Assembly (NCBI GenBank): GCA_964517495.1
Contig: CAZFER010000121.1
Coordinates: forward strand, 1-10,007
DNA length: 10,007 bases
Direction: 5' to 3'
From: CAZFER01 sp964517495
Lineage (GTDB): Bacteria; Hinthialibacterota; Hinthialibacteria; Hinthialibacterales; Hinthialibacteraceae
A model generated the notes under the pieces. It searched no databases and was not told the origin of the DNA. It saw only the letters and a list, made by a program, of their open reading frames with translations. The position numbers and the translations under genes were made by a program. Position 1 is the first letter of the stretch. Every line of letters begins with the position of its first letter. Shown here piece after piece: positions 1-6,395 of this stretch.

Positions 1-30
1 ACATGCTATAACGTATGAATATTGATTTTA

Positions 31-51
31 AGGAGGGAGAATGGAGCGATG
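31..51 (+). promoter_or_regulatory. Ribosome binding site that decides the ggt start
   Basis: A purine-rich AGGAGGGAG (31-39) lies 9-12 nt before the ATG at 49. It supports that ATG rather than the in-frame TTG at 22, which would place the Shine-Dalgarno inside the coding region and put nine residues in front of the twin-arginine motif. The ATG at 41 is in another frame and stops after three codons. Confidence 0.8.
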
Positions 52-1833
52 AAACGACGCGACTTTTTAATTACCGGATCGCAAATCGGACTATTATCAA
101 ATGTGAATTTAGCGGGGAAAAATGCTATGGCGAGTGAAACTCAAGACAATCCGTCTACAGCCCCAACCGTATTTGGCAACCCTTCGTTTATTGATGAAAG
201 AAAACTGCATGGACGCAACCAAAACCGCTCCACAGTAGTCTGCCGCAAAGGCGCTGCCGCCACCAGCCAATCGGTGGCCTCCATGGTCGGTGCAGATATT
301 CTTAAGTCGGGAGGCAACGCCATCGACGCCGCGGTCGCCATGAGCGCCATGATGAGCGTGGTCGAACCCATGAGCTGCGGCCCCGGCGGCGATTTATTCG
401 CCATCGTCTGGAGCGCAAAGGACAAAAAACTATACGGCCTAAACGCCAGCGGAAGGTCACCTTACTCCTGGAACATAAAAGCGGCTAAAGAACATGGGTT
501 TACCGATCAACTACCCCTCCATGGTCCTTTAACATGGTCCGTTCCCGGATGTGTGAGTGGGTGGGGGGCGTTGCAAGATCGACTGGGTAAAAAGACCTTC
601 AAAGACGTACTCGCTCCGGCCGCCAACTATGCCCGTGAGGGATTTGTGGTTTCAGAAATCATTGCTGGCTATTTCTCGGGATCCGATCAAGCGTTTAAAG
701 AATTCCCCAATGCGGCGAAAACCTATCTCTCCGATGGGAAACCGCCACAATACGGACAGGTGTTTCGCAATCCGGATATTGCTCACTTCTTTGACATACT
801 TATGCGTGATGGAGCTGATGCTTTTTACCAAGGTGAAATCGCCGAACGCATCGCGGCTTATTCAAAAAAGCGTGGCGGCGTATTAACTCTAAAGGACTTA
901 AACGATCATTCACCCACCTGGGTTGAACCGGTTTCCACCACCTACCGCGGCTATCATGTTTGGGAAATTCCACCCAACGGCCAGGGAATAGCAGCCCTGC
1001 AAATATTGAATATGCTCGAAACCTTCGATATCGCTTCGCTCAAGCCCAATTCCGCTGAACAACTCCACCTCTTTATCGAAGCCAAAAAATTGGCGTTTGA
1101 AGACCGCGCAGTATACTACGCCGATATGGAAAAAGCGGATGTTCCACTGGAACAATTGATCTCGAAAGAATATGGCCACCAACGCGCAAAATTGATCGAT
1201 CCCAAAAAAGCCGCAGCTTTTGTCAAGCCCGGTGTTCTGGATGGTTCCAAAGACACCATCTACCTTTGTACGTCAGATGAAGAAGGTAACATGGTTTCGT
1301 TGATCCAGAGTATCTACTGGGGATGGGGCTCGCGCGAAGTACCAGATGGTTTGGGATTCTGCATCCAAAACCGTGGACGCAGTTTTAACCTTGAGCCGCA
1401 TCATCGTAACCGGCTCGAGGGCCATAAACGCCCCTTCCATACTATAATACCTGGTTTCGTCACCCTGGATGGCAATCCTGAATGTGCCTTTGGCGTGATG
1501 GGGGGCGATATGCAACCCCAAGGCCATGCCCAGGTATTAATGAATATGATCGATTATAAAATGTCTCCCCAACAGGCCGGTGAGCAACCTCGCGTGCAAC
1601 ACTACGGCAGCACTGATCCCTGGGGGGATTATAAAGGCGATGCTGGACGGGTTGGTATCGAAGCAGGGATTGATGAAACGGTGATCGATCAATTAAAAGC
1701 CCTGGGACATGAAATCGCCGATGTAGGCCACGGCATGTATGGTGGCTATCAGGCCATTTGGCGCGAAGATGATCCCCAGCGTTACTTCGCTGGCTCCGAT
1801 CCGCGAAAAGACGGCTGTGCAGTAGGTTATTAA
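49..1833 (+). CDS. Gamma-glutamyltransferase family protein (YwrD-like), Tat-exported
   Basis: This is an N-terminal nucleophile hydrolase of the gamma-glutamyltransferase family, 594 aa from the ATG at 49. Such enzymes self-cleave and then hydrolyse or transfer gamma-glutamyl groups from glutathione-like substrates. The N-terminus MKRRDFLITG is a twin-arginine export motif, so the enzyme probably acts in the periplasm. Visible family marks are GPGGD at 111-115, NASGR with the likely carboxylate-binding Arg136, the autocleavage and nucleophile site DTIYLCTSDEEGN with Thr403, SLIQS just after it, HTIIPGFVT, and the oxyanion-type GGDMQPQGH from G485. The stretch after the nucleophile resembles the YwrD branch (TTYLC...GNMVSLIQS) more than E. 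coli Ggt (TTHYSVVD). Here the second Thr of the usual TT pair is Ile. It is the first visible gene of a tight + strand operon; the HAD phosphatase follows after 12 bp. The family is certain; the physiological substrate is not known. Confidence 0.93.
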   Translation: MKRRDFLITGSQIGLLSNVNLAGKNAMASETQDNPSTAPTVFGNPSFIDERKLHGRNQNRSTVVCRKGAAATSQSVASMVGADILKSGGNAIDAAVAMSAMMSVVEPMSCGPGGDLFAIVWSAKDKKLYGLNASGRSPYSWNIKAAKEHGFTDQLPLHGPLTWSVPGCVSGWGALQDRLGKKTFKDVLAPAANYAREGFVVSEIIAGYFSGSDQAFKEFPNAAKTYLSDGKPPQYGQVFRNPDIAHFFDILMRDGADAFYQGEIAERIAAYSKKRGGVLTLKDLNDHSPTWVEPVSTTYRGYHVWEIPPNGQGIAALQILNMLETFDIASLKPNSAEQLHLFIEAKKLAFEDRAVYYADMEKADVPLEQLISKEYGHQRAKLIDPKKAAAFVKPGVLDGSKDTIYLCTSDEEGNMVSLIQSIYWGWGSREVPDGLGFCIQNRGRSFNLEPHHRNRLEGHKRPFHTIIPGFVTLDGNPECAFGVMGGDMQPQGHAQVLMNMIDYKMSPQQAGEQPRVQHYGSTDPWGDYKGDAGRVGIEAGIDETVIDQLKALGHEIADVGHGMYGGYQAIWREDDPQRYFAGSDPRKDGCAVGY

Positions 1834-1845
1834 AGGAGGGAATGA

Positions 1846-2475
1846 ATGCCAGGGCTTCGTGTCTTGATGTTTGATTTGGATGGAACGCTCTATGATTGCC
1901 AGGCCTTGCTTGATAAACAACGAGAAGTGGCAATCGACATCATCAAAGACCACATCAATTGTGATTGGAATCAAGCAAAACAAAAGTTGGATGATACACA
2001 AAACCAAATGCAGCAATCACTGGGTTACTTCCCATCCATGACCGCGGCGACGGTTGAGATTGGAATTCCGCTGAAAGAATATGTGAAATCCTGTGCGGAC
2101 CGATACGATGGCAGTGATTTTCTGGAGCGAGACCAACAACTCATTAATACGCTGATGAAGTTGAACCAACATTACAATTTAGGCCTGGTTTCGAACAACA
2201 ATTCCACTCAAATTGGGCGAATGCTGAGTAAATTGGGGATTGAAAACTTCTTCCAATTACAATTAGGGGTTGATACCACCTATTACATCAAACCCGATGT
2301 GCGCGTTTATGAACATGCAATGAACAAACTTGGCGTATTGCCTGAAGAGTGCATGGTCATCGGTGATCGCCAGGATATCGACCTGAAACCAGCCAAAGAC
2401 CTGGGGATGATCACCATGCTTGTTTCATCTGTAAAAGATGTATATAACCTGGGTGCAATCCTTGAACCTATTTAA
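1846..2475 (+). CDS. HAD-superfamily hydrolase, subfamily IA (phosphatase)
   Basis: This is a haloacid dehalogenase-type phosphatase of 209 aa, the normal length for subfamily IA with a helical cap. All four HAD motifs are visible. Motif I is DLDGT, with nucleophile Asp10 and acid/base Asp12. Motif II is Ser116 in LVSNNNS. Motif III is Lys149 in IKPD. Motif IV is GDRQDID, with Asp174 and Asp179 holding the Mg2+. The cap lies between roughly residues 17 and 95. A Shine-Dalgarno AAGGAGGG overlaps the ggt stop codon and sits 5 nt before the ATG at 1846, so the gene is co-transcribed with ggt. The substrate cannot be read from the sequence; relatives act on phosphoglycolate, nucleoside monophosphates or sugar phosphates. 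No signal peptide is seen, so it is cytoplasmic, unlike its two exported neighbours. Confidence 0.92.
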   Translation: MPGLRVLMFDLDGTLYDCQALLDKQREVAIDIIKDHINCDWNQAKQKLDDTQNQMQQSLGYFPSMTAATVEIGIPLKEYVKSCADRYDGSDFLERDQQLINTLMKLNQHYNLGLVSNNNSTQIGRMLSKLGIENFFQLQLGVDTTYYIKPDVRVYEHAMNKLGVLPEECMVIGDRQDIDLKPAKDLGMITMLVSSVKDVYNLGAILEPI

Positions 2476-2491
2476 TGACGGGGGGATAAAA

Positions 2492-3571
2492 ATGAAAACT
2501 ATAATAACCACATTGATTATACTCTTCTGTTTTTCACTGATTCCTTTTCAAGTATGTGCCAATGAAAATGACCTCCCCATCCGGGGAATTCACTTTAGCG
2601 CACCGGGTAAAGGTGACCTTGATCTTTGTATCGATTTTATCCGAAACACCTTGCCTGAAGAGAGTGTGAACACATTGGTATTGGAATTTGGATATAACTA
2701 CAACTATACATCCCATCCAAAACTGGGTAATAAAAACGCCTTGGGCAGGAATGAAGTCAAGCAGATTCTGAATGCATGCCGGGACGCTAAAATACAACTC
2801 ATTCCTCAATTCAACTGCCTGGGCCACCAATCATGGGATAAAAACACATTTTCATTACTCACCCACTATCCCGAATTTGACGAAACCCCCGGCAAGTATC
2901 CCAACAATGAAGATATATACTGCCGCAGCTATTGCACCCTTCATCCGGATGTGCACGATATCATCTTCGACTTAATCGATGAATTGGCCAATGACTGTGA
3001 AGCAAAAGCTTTTCATGTCGGAATGGATGAAGTGTTCCTGATCGGCGAAGATGCCTGCCCACGTTGCCAGGGCAAAAACAAAGCTGAACTATTCGCACAT
3101 GAAGTCAACACCCTGCACAAGCACCTCGCCAAATCCAACCGCACCATGTGGATGTGGGGTGACCGCTTTATCAACGGCGAGGTCTCCGGTTTGGGCCGTT
3201 GGGAAGCCAGCGAAAATGACACCTACCCCGCCATCAATATAATTCCCAAGGATATTGTAATCTGCGACTGGCATTATAACCGGGCCGAACCAACTGCCGC
3301 CTTTTTCGCCGTAAAAGGCTTTGATGTGGTTTCATCACCCTGGCGAAAATCCGAAGTGGCATTAGGCCAATTGCAATTGATGCGTTTGATTCGCCAAAAT
3401 GCCAATCCAAAAATAAGTTCTCGAATGAAAGGAATGTTACACACCACCTGGTGCGGCATGGCCAACTTCATCAAAGCCTACAAAAACCCCGAAGCAGACG
3501 TAAGCGATTCCGCCCGAGAATCCGCCAATTGCTTCAAGGCTTTATACAAAGAGATTCGTGAAGAGAAATAA
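2492..3571 (+). CDS. Secreted glycoside hydrolase family 20-like protein
   Basis: This is a probable beta-N-acetylhexosaminidase-type TIM-barrel enzyme, 359 aa from the ATG at 2492. That start gives a clean Sec signal peptide (MKTIITTLIILFCFSLIPFQ, then VCA with cleavage probably after Ala24) and is preceded by GGGGGAT. An in-frame ATG at 2438 would overlap the HAD gene and bury the signal. The motif FHVGMDE carries His175, Asp179 and Glu180, which match the H-x-G-x-D-E motif of GH20. In GH20 the Asp orients the substrate acetamido group and the Glu is the acid/base. Asp179-Glu180 is followed by CPRC, seen in shorter GH20-like proteins of environmental bacteria. The usual N-terminal GH20b domain is absent, so this is a catalytic-domain-only form. 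Trp-rich stretches (MWMWGD, DWHYN, TTWCG) fit sugar-binding walls. There is no lipobox at the Cys. It is the third gene of the operon, 16 bp after the HAD gene. Confidence 0.85.
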   Translation: MKTIITTLIILFCFSLIPFQVCANENDLPIRGIHFSAPGKGDLDLCIDFIRNTLPEESVNTLVLEFGYNYNYTSHPKLGNKNALGRNEVKQILNACRDAKIQLIPQFNCLGHQSWDKNTFSLLTHYPEFDETPGKYPNNEDIYCRSYCTLHPDVHDIIFDLIDELANDCEAKAFHVGMDEVFLIGEDACPRCQGKNKAELFAHEVNTLHKHLAKSNRTMWMWGDRFINGEVSGLGRWEASENDTYPAINIIPKDIVICDWHYNRAEPTAAFFAVKGFDVVSSPWRKSEVALGQLQLMRLIRQNANPKISSRMKGMLHTTWCGMANFIKAYKNPEADVSDSARESANCFKALYKEIREEK

Positions 3572-3579
3572 TTCTGAAT

Positions 3580-4689
3580 TTACGACACTTCATCCAAATT
3601 ACGATATTCTCTATTTAACCCGTCTGCGACTGCCTGATCGGTGAGGTAGCCATTGTAAGTATTCACTCCCTGGGCCAAGGCTGCATCCCGCTTCAATGCA
3701 TCCTTTAAACCAAAATCCGCCAGCTTCTTCACATATGGGAAGGTGGCATTGGTAAGCGCCACAGTGGAAGTATGTGCCACTGCACCCGGCATGTTGGCCA
3801 CACAATAATGCACGATGCCATCCACAATATAGGTAGGATCCGAATGAGTAGTCGGTCGGCTGGTCTCCACACACCCCCCTTGATCAATGCAGACATCAAC
3901 AATCACCGCTCCTTTTTCCATTAAACTCAGCATTGGACGAGTGACTAACTTGGGAGCCCGCGCCCCTTTTACCAGAACTGTTCCAATCAAGACATCTGTT
4001 TGGAGAAGAAGCTCCCGCAAAGCCAATGGGGTATTAATCAGAGTTGTCACGTTTTTCAGCACATCATCCAAATACCGTAAGCGGGGTAATGAGATATCCA
4101 AAACAGTTACCTGGGCACCTAAACCAATGGCCACTTTAGCCGCATTCAAACCAGCCACTCCTCCACCAATAATGGTAACCTTGCCAGGCCGCACACCGGG
4201 CACGCCGCTGAGGAGCACACCCTTGCCACCACGGGCAGATTCAAGATACTTCGCCCCTTCATACACCGCCATCCGGCCAGCCACTTCGCTCATAGGGGTT
4301 AACAGCGGCAAACTGCCATTCTCTAACTGCACAGTTTCATAACCAATTGCGGTCACCTTTCGTTTTATTAATTCATCAGTAACTTCAGGTTCTGCCGCCA
4401 GGTGCAAATAGGTAAATAGAATCAAACCAGGCCGCAAGTAGTCATACTCTGATTCTTGGGGTTCCTTTACCTTCACCACCATATCGGACTCATGAAAGAT
4501 CTGCTCAGCCAAAGAACACATGGTCCCCCCGGCATGTTGATAATCATCGTCACTCAGTGAACTGCCCTTTCCCGCCCCTTTTTGTATCAGGACTTTATGA
4601 CCTGCCTCCACCAATTGATGGACGCCTGCCGGGGTTATGGATACGCGGTATTCGTGATTTTTGATCTCTTTGGGGACGCCGATGATCAT
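3580..4689 (-). CDS. ald: Alanine dehydrogenase
   Basis: NAD-dependent L-alanine dehydrogenase interconverts alanine with pyruvate and ammonia in the cytoplasm. The protein is 369 aa, a full-length family member. It starts MIIGVPKEIKNHEYRV, the family signature with substrate-binding Arg15. Lys75 (KVKEPQ) and His96 (YLHLAA) fall at the exact family positions. The Rossmann loop IIGGGVAGLNAA spans about 173-184, and Asp269 in DVCIDQGG matches the conserved catalytic Asp. The end of the NAD domain carries ETSRPTTHSDPTY. The start is supported by GAGGAG about 7 nt upstream (complement of 4694-4701). The gene is a monocistron: it converges on the GH20-like gene with 8 bp between stops, and upstream lies the terminator of the prepilin gene. 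It could supply pyruvate from alanine released by wall or protein turnover. Confidence 0.97.
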   Translation of the reverse strand: MIIGVPKEIKNHEYRVSITPAGVHQLVEAGHKVLIQKGAGKGSSLSDDDYQHAGGTMCSLAEQIFHESDMVVKVKEPQESEYDYLRPGLILFTYLHLAAEPEVTDELIKRKVTAIGYETVQLENGSLPLLTPMSEVAGRMAVYEGAKYLESARGGKGVLLSGVPGVRPGKVTIIGGGVAGLNAAKVAIGLGAQVTVLDISLPRLRYLDDVLKNVTTLINTPLALRELLLQTDVLIGTVLVKGARAPKLVTRPMLSLMEKGAVIVDVCIDQGGCVETSRPTTHSDPTYIVDGIVHYCVANMPGAVAHTSTVALTNATFPYVKKLADFGLKDALKRDAALAQGVNTYNGYLTDQAVADGLNREYRNLDEVS

Positions 4690-4725
4690 AGTTAACTCCT
4701 CATGTTTTCATAACAGAATCTCACT

Positions 4726-4734
4726 ATTATGACA
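4726..4734 (-). promoter_or_regulatory. Candidate extended -10 promoter for ald
   Basis: On the - strand TGTCATAAT reads as an extended -10 (TG, one base, CATAAT). It lies about 37 nt upstream of the ald ATG, between that gene and the prepilin terminator. No good -35 is seen at the right distance, so the call rests on the TGn extension and the position. Confidence 0.35.
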
Positions 4735-4737
4735 CAA

Positions 4738-4777
4738 AAGAAAACCCCACGCTTCAAAAAAACGTGGGGGTTTTCTT
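4738..4777 (-). terminator. Intrinsic terminator of the prepilin gene
   Basis: A hairpin with arms AAGAAAACCCCACG (4738-4751) and CGTGGGGGTTTTCTT (4763-4777) pairs over about 14 bp with one bulged G, around an A-rich 11-nt loop. On the - strand the CG-rich stem is followed by GTTTTCTTTT, a U-tract type end, 20 nt after the prepilin stop. The A-rich 5' and T-rich 3' flanks could also make it work for + strand transcripts. Confidence 0.85.
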
Positions 4778-4796
4778 CCAATGTCATGGATTGTGA

Positions 4797-5378
4797 TTAC
4801 CGGTCGATTAATGATTTGTCACATGGATACGAGGCACGCGGCCCTGTCGCAATGATATCACCACGGCTTCGCAAGCCATTGGATATATCAAAAGTGAGGG
4901 TTCCAGTATTATTGGTTCCATCAGGCCCATATCCGTTAATACGCCACTCAGAACAACGATAGGCAGCGGGAAGCACTGTGGAACCACTATAATTGACTTG
5001 AGCCCAGGCATCAATATAGTCATATGTCACATAAGCTACGTGCTGGCTGTCATCCAACCGGGCCCCCGGTGCACCATAAATGAATGGATCTTGGGGTACT
5101 GAACCCATATAACCCATCGGCGTGGTTAATGGGATCAATCGCCGGTTAACAGGATTGATGTTGGCTCCACTGGGCGTTTTCCACGCCGGATAGCGGTTAT
5201 GATCCAGCCGGTACATTTCCAACGCGGTGGCCAATGCCTTCATATCCGATTGCGAATTAGCCAATTTGGCCCGAACTTGCGCGTTCAAGAAATTCGGCAC
5301 CGCTATAGCTGCCAATATCCCGATAATGGCCACAACAATTAACAGTTCAATCAGGGTGAATGCTTTACTCTTACTCAT
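4797..5378 (-). CDS. Type IV prepilin / type II secretion pseudopilin-like protein
   Basis: This is a 193-aa protein with a class III (prepilin) leader: MSKSKA, then FTLIELLIVVAIIGILAAIA, which forms the N-methylated hydrophobic helix of pilins and GspG-type pseudopilins. Cleavage by prepilin peptidase is expected between Ala6 and Phe7. Glu11 is the conserved Glu5 of the mature protein. The -1 residue is Ala rather than the usual Gly; this is seen in related environmental families. After the helix, an amphipathic stretch (NAQVRAKLANSQSDMKALATALEMYR) leads to the DHNRYPA motif of GspG-like proteins. The C-terminal part has RLIPLTTPMGYMGSVPQDPF, Cys142 and Cys186 that may form a disulfide, and a GDIIATGP segment. 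It stands alone, with its own promoter and terminator and no secretion-machinery genes nearby. It is probably one of many dispersed prepilin-like paralogues; its partner machine cannot be told from this window. Confidence 0.92.
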   Translation of the reverse strand: MSKSKAFTLIELLIVVAIIGILAAIAVPNFLNAQVRAKLANSQSDMKALATALEMYRLDHNRYPAWKTPSGANINPVNRRLIPLTTPMGYMGSVPQDPFIYGAPGARLDDSQHVAYVTYDYIDAWAQVNYSGSTVLPAAYRCSEWRINGYGPDGTNNTGTLTFDISNGLRSRGDIIATGPRASYPCDKSLIDR

Positions 5379-5408
5379 ATTACCTCACTCCGCTTAATTT
5401 AATATGTT

Positions 5409-5436
5409 ATTATAAAGGTTATTATTATTCCATCAA
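5409..5436 (-). promoter_or_regulatory. Sigma70-like promoter of the prepilin gene
   Basis: On the - strand a perfect -10 TATAAT (complement of 5409-5414) stands 16 bp from TTGATG (complement of 5431-5436), a 4/6 match to the -35 consensus. Transcription would begin near 5402, leaving a leader of about 24 nt that carries GAGGT before the ATG at 5378. Confidence 0.65.
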
Positions 5437-5463
5437 TCACTTTTTTCCACTTTGTTCCACTTT
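5434..5463 (-). repeat. Three 10-bp tandem repeats abutting the prepilin -35
   Basis: Read on the - strand, AAAGTGGAAC (5463-5454) is followed directly by AAAGTGGAAA (5453-5444) and by a partial third copy that keeps AAAGTG and then diverges (5443-5434). The period of 10 bp places each copy on the same face of the helix. The third copy overlaps the -35 of the prepilin promoter. This arrangement suits an activator or repressor binding site, but the binding protein is unknown. Confidence 0.6.
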
Positions 5464-5579
5464 TATTAAATCCAAATCATTTACCTGCAAATTGGCTCTA
5501 TTCAATTTGATTTGCTTCCGTTAAACTCAATTCCAATCCATGATGATTATAATTTATGGGTAGTTATAAATGTATGTAA

Positions 5580-6332
5580 ATGAGAAATCAATTGAGTGCT
5601 GACACATCAAAATTTTCGAATCAAAGGGACAAAGCCAACTTTGTGCGTGAAGGATTTGATTCGATTGCGGCCCGATATGACTTCCTGAATGATTTGATGA
5701 CACTGGGGCTTCATCGGCGTTGGAAACATGAAGCCGTTGCCCGGCTTGGCCTTCAACCCGGGATGAAAGTACTTGACCTTTGTGCGGGTACCGGCGATTT
5801 ATCCCGCCTGGCCACTCCACATGTGGGAAAGGAGGGTGTGGTTAGCGCTGTTGATTTCTCTATGAACATGATGCAATTTGGCCGGCATCGAAATTCAAAC
5901 AATGACCCTCAAATTGATTGGATTTGTGCTAATGCAGAATATTTACCATTTGAATCCAATTGTTTTGATGGCGCCATGTCCGGTTTTGGGTTGCGAAATG
6001 TAACCTCGATCGAAAACACTCTCCTGGAAATCAAGCGGGTTCTTAAGCCCAATGCTCTTTTTATCAGCCTTGATACAGCCCATACCGAATGGAAGTTCAT
6101 GATGCCATTTTATCGTTTTTACATGCAGCGTATTGTCCCATTCATGGGTTGGTCACTGGCGGGATCGCGTCAGATGTATAAGTATTTGAGCGATTCATCT
6201 GAGCTTTTCCATCCCCCTTATGAATTACAATCTCTTTTTGCCACAACCGGTTTTCGGGAAACCGGTTTTGAATATCGTCCAAAATTTATTGGTGGAGCTG
6301 CCCTGGTGTGGGGAAGATGTCCAGCAGGATGA
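5580..6332 (+). CDS. ubiE: Demethylmenaquinone/ubiquinone C-methyltransferase (UbiE/MenG)
   Basis: This is an SAM-dependent class I methyltransferase of the UbiE/COQ5 family, 250 aa, which C-methylates the quinone ring late in menaquinone or ubiquinone synthesis. The family start motif FDSIAARYDFLNDLMTLGLHRRWK lies at 26-49. SAM-binding motif I, VLDLCAGTGD, is at 64-73. The acidic Asp92 (AVDFS) would bind the ribose, and GFGLRNV at 135-141 is a UbiE signature. Menaquinone is the more likely substrate if the organism belongs to PVC-like or candidate phyla, but the sequence cannot decide. An in-frame TAA at 5577-5579 directly precedes the ATG, so this is the earliest possible start. The Shine-Dalgarno is poor. 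No other quinone gene is nearby. It is transcribed divergently from the prepilin gene across a 201-bp AT-rich gap that holds a TATAAT at 5548-5553 without a convincing -35. Confidence 0.93.
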   Translation: MRNQLSADTSKFSNQRDKANFVREGFDSIAARYDFLNDLMTLGLHRRWKHEAVARLGLQPGMKVLDLCAGTGDLSRLATPHVGKEGVVSAVDFSMNMMQFGRHRNSNNDPQIDWICANAEYLPFESNCFDGAMSGFGLRNVTSIENTLLEIKRVLKPNALFISLDTAHTEWKFMMPFYRFYMQRIVPFMGWSLAGSRQMYKYLSDSSELFHPPYELQSLFATTGFRETGFEYRPKFIGGAALVWGRCPAG

Positions 6333-6343
6333 AGATATAGTGG

Positions 6344-6373
6344 CTTACAACCTTTCACATGTCACGGCATAAT
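6344..6373 (+). promoter_or_regulatory. Weak candidate promoter before the DUF115 gene
   Basis: CTTACA (6344-6349) and CATAAT (6368-6373) are separated by 18 bp in the 63-bp gap between the methyltransferase and the DUF115 gene. Matches to consensus are partial. The DUF115-DUF364 pair might therefore have its own promoter, or it might be read through from ubiE. Confidence 0.25.
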
Positions 6374-6395
6374 AATTTGGACGAAAGGCGTATAT

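Noticed and set aside
22..48. TTG at 22 as start of the gamma-glutamyltransferase
   Set aside because: It would read through the Shine-Dalgarno sequence and place extra residues ahead of the twin-arginine motif; the ATG at 49 fits both better.
141..425. Antisense open frame of 94 codons inside the gamma-glutamyltransferase gene
   Set aside because: No family resemblance and no separate ribosome site; it is a by-product of GC-rich codon use on the other strand, as are the other frames inside the large genes.
2438..2491. ATG at 2438 as start of the GH20-like gene
   Set aside because: It overlaps the end of the HAD gene, gives a non-signal N-terminus, and the ATG at 2492 begins a standard Sec signal peptide with a purine-rich site before it.
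3572..3579. Shared terminator between the convergent GH20-like and ald genes
   Set aside because: Only 8 bp separate the stops and no GC-rich stem with a T-tract is visible there.
4729..4962. Open frame of 77 codons on the + strand across the terminator and prepilin end
   Set aside because: It begins inside a terminator hairpin and runs antisense to a well-supported prepilin gene.
5548..5553. TATAAT as the ubiE promoter
   Set aside because: The hexamer is perfect, but no -35 lies at 15-19 bp and there is no TG extension; in such AT-rich sequence it may be chance.
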